Shown here: positions 63,876 to 64,000 of the stretch, in pieces
Layout of the letters: each line of letters opens with the position of its first letter
Numbering within the stretch: position 1 is the first letter of the stretch
Source: Hymenobacter lucidus
GTDB taxonomy: Bacteria > Bacteroidota > Bacteroidia > Cytophagales > Hymenobacteraceae
Direction: 5' to 3'
Length of the DNA stretch: 64,000 nt
NCBI RefSeq assembly: GCF_020447265.1
Contig: NZ_JAJADR010000003.1
Location: 608,315 to 672,314 of the forward strand
Translations under genes and position numbers: made by a program
The notes under the pieces: model-generated
What the model saw: the letters and a program-made list of their open reading frames with translations, nothing else
Told to the model about the DNA's origin: nothing
The model's database searches: none

Positions 63876-64000
63876 GTCAGGTAGAAGGACTTCCGTTTAT
63901 TACCCGAGCCTTCTACCTGACTGGGTAGAAGGGCCGCCATATATTACCTCGGGCTTCTACCTGGCCAGGTAGAAGCCCGAGGTAATATATGGCGGCCCTT
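63876..64000. repeat. Palindromic GGTAGAAG / CTTCTACC array at the window end
   Basis: First unit: GTCAGGTAGAAGG (63876-63888) pairs with CCTTCTACCTGAC (63909-63921). Second: a perfect palindrome with 36-base arms (63929-63964 and 63965-64000), centred on CTACCTGG/CCAGGTAG and cut by the window edge. The units are related (GTAGAAGG...ATTACC...CTTCTACC). The array follows the M28 stop by 26 bases and continues beyond the window. Confidence 0.8.

Noticed and set aside
63876..64000. CRISPR array or attachment site
   Set aside because: Units alternate in orientation and form palindromes; no integrase, tRNA or cas gene is visible.
1..64000. tRNA, rRNA or prophage/ICE genes
   Set aside because: No cloverleaf-like gap, no integrase, transposase, conjugation or phage structural gene was recognised on either strand.

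Overview
The window looks like a chromosomal segment of a GC-rich Bacteroidota bacterium, most like Hymenobacter or a close relative (order Cytophagales). Pointers are a secreted protein with a type IX secretion C-terminal domain, two SusC-style TonB receptors with an N-terminal carboxypeptidase-regulatory domain, menaquinone genes, LytS/LytTR two-component pairs, several families typical of the phylum (DUF3667, DUF6370, DUF2867, CarboxypepD_reg) and promoters of the Bacteroidota form TTTG-N17-19-TAnnTTTG. The genus is inferred from gene style, not from a marker gene. I see no rRNA, tRNA, CRISPR array, prophage or transposase.

Layout. 1-6.5 kb: lipid desaturase, 2H phosphoesterase, a small membrane protein, and two AraC-SDR modules back to back, one carrying a truncated SDR remnant. 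6.8-11.6 kb: cell-wall amidase, a 189-bp inverted-repeat element, an ATP-grasp protein, a HEAT-like orphan, a DUF3667 protein and a lipoprotein, the last three ending in look-alike terminators. 11.6-18.9 kb (minus strand): deoxyhypusine-synthase-like protein, hydrolase, HslV, a TonB receptor and the pyruvate dehydrogenase E2 subunit, whose promoter contains a palindrome in its spacer. 19.1-27.9 kb: phosphatase, then a menaquinone locus (hotdog thioesterase, menF, menD, menB; menE after four unrelated small genes). 28-33.6 kb: lipoprotein dipeptidyl peptidase III and small membrane or secreted proteins. 33.6-38.6 kb: two convergent LytS/LytTR systems with striking inverted repeats in their gaps. 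38.6-42.7 kb: a TonB receptor and a secreted TPR-like protein, each preceded by a copy of the same 81-bp upstream region, then a 21-bp tandem repeat that keeps a heptapeptide frame on both strands. 42.9-46.9 kb: glycosyltransferase, SseB-like protein, T9SS cargo protein. 47.3-58.7 kb: two copies of a two-gene cassette (triple-PAS protein without output domain plus a small CZB-like protein), separated by pirin, Gfo/Idh oxidoreductase, GH43, a TPR histidine kinase and an S41 peptidase. 58.8-64 kb: second S41-like peptidase, two GNAT acetyltransferases, an unknown secreted protein, an M28 peptidase, and a palindromic array running off the window end.

The points most worth following are (1) the duplicated PAS/CZB-like cassette, where the partner protein keeps the CZB sequence pattern but appears to have lost the zinc ligands; (2) a group of intergenic inverted repeats built from short reiterated words that abut the stop codon of one gene and the start codon of the next, some containing a long TCATTGCGAGG-type palindrome with a compensatory change in one copy; (3) the two-strand heptad minisatellite; and (4) the duplicated promoter block upstream of the TonB receptor and its neighbour.
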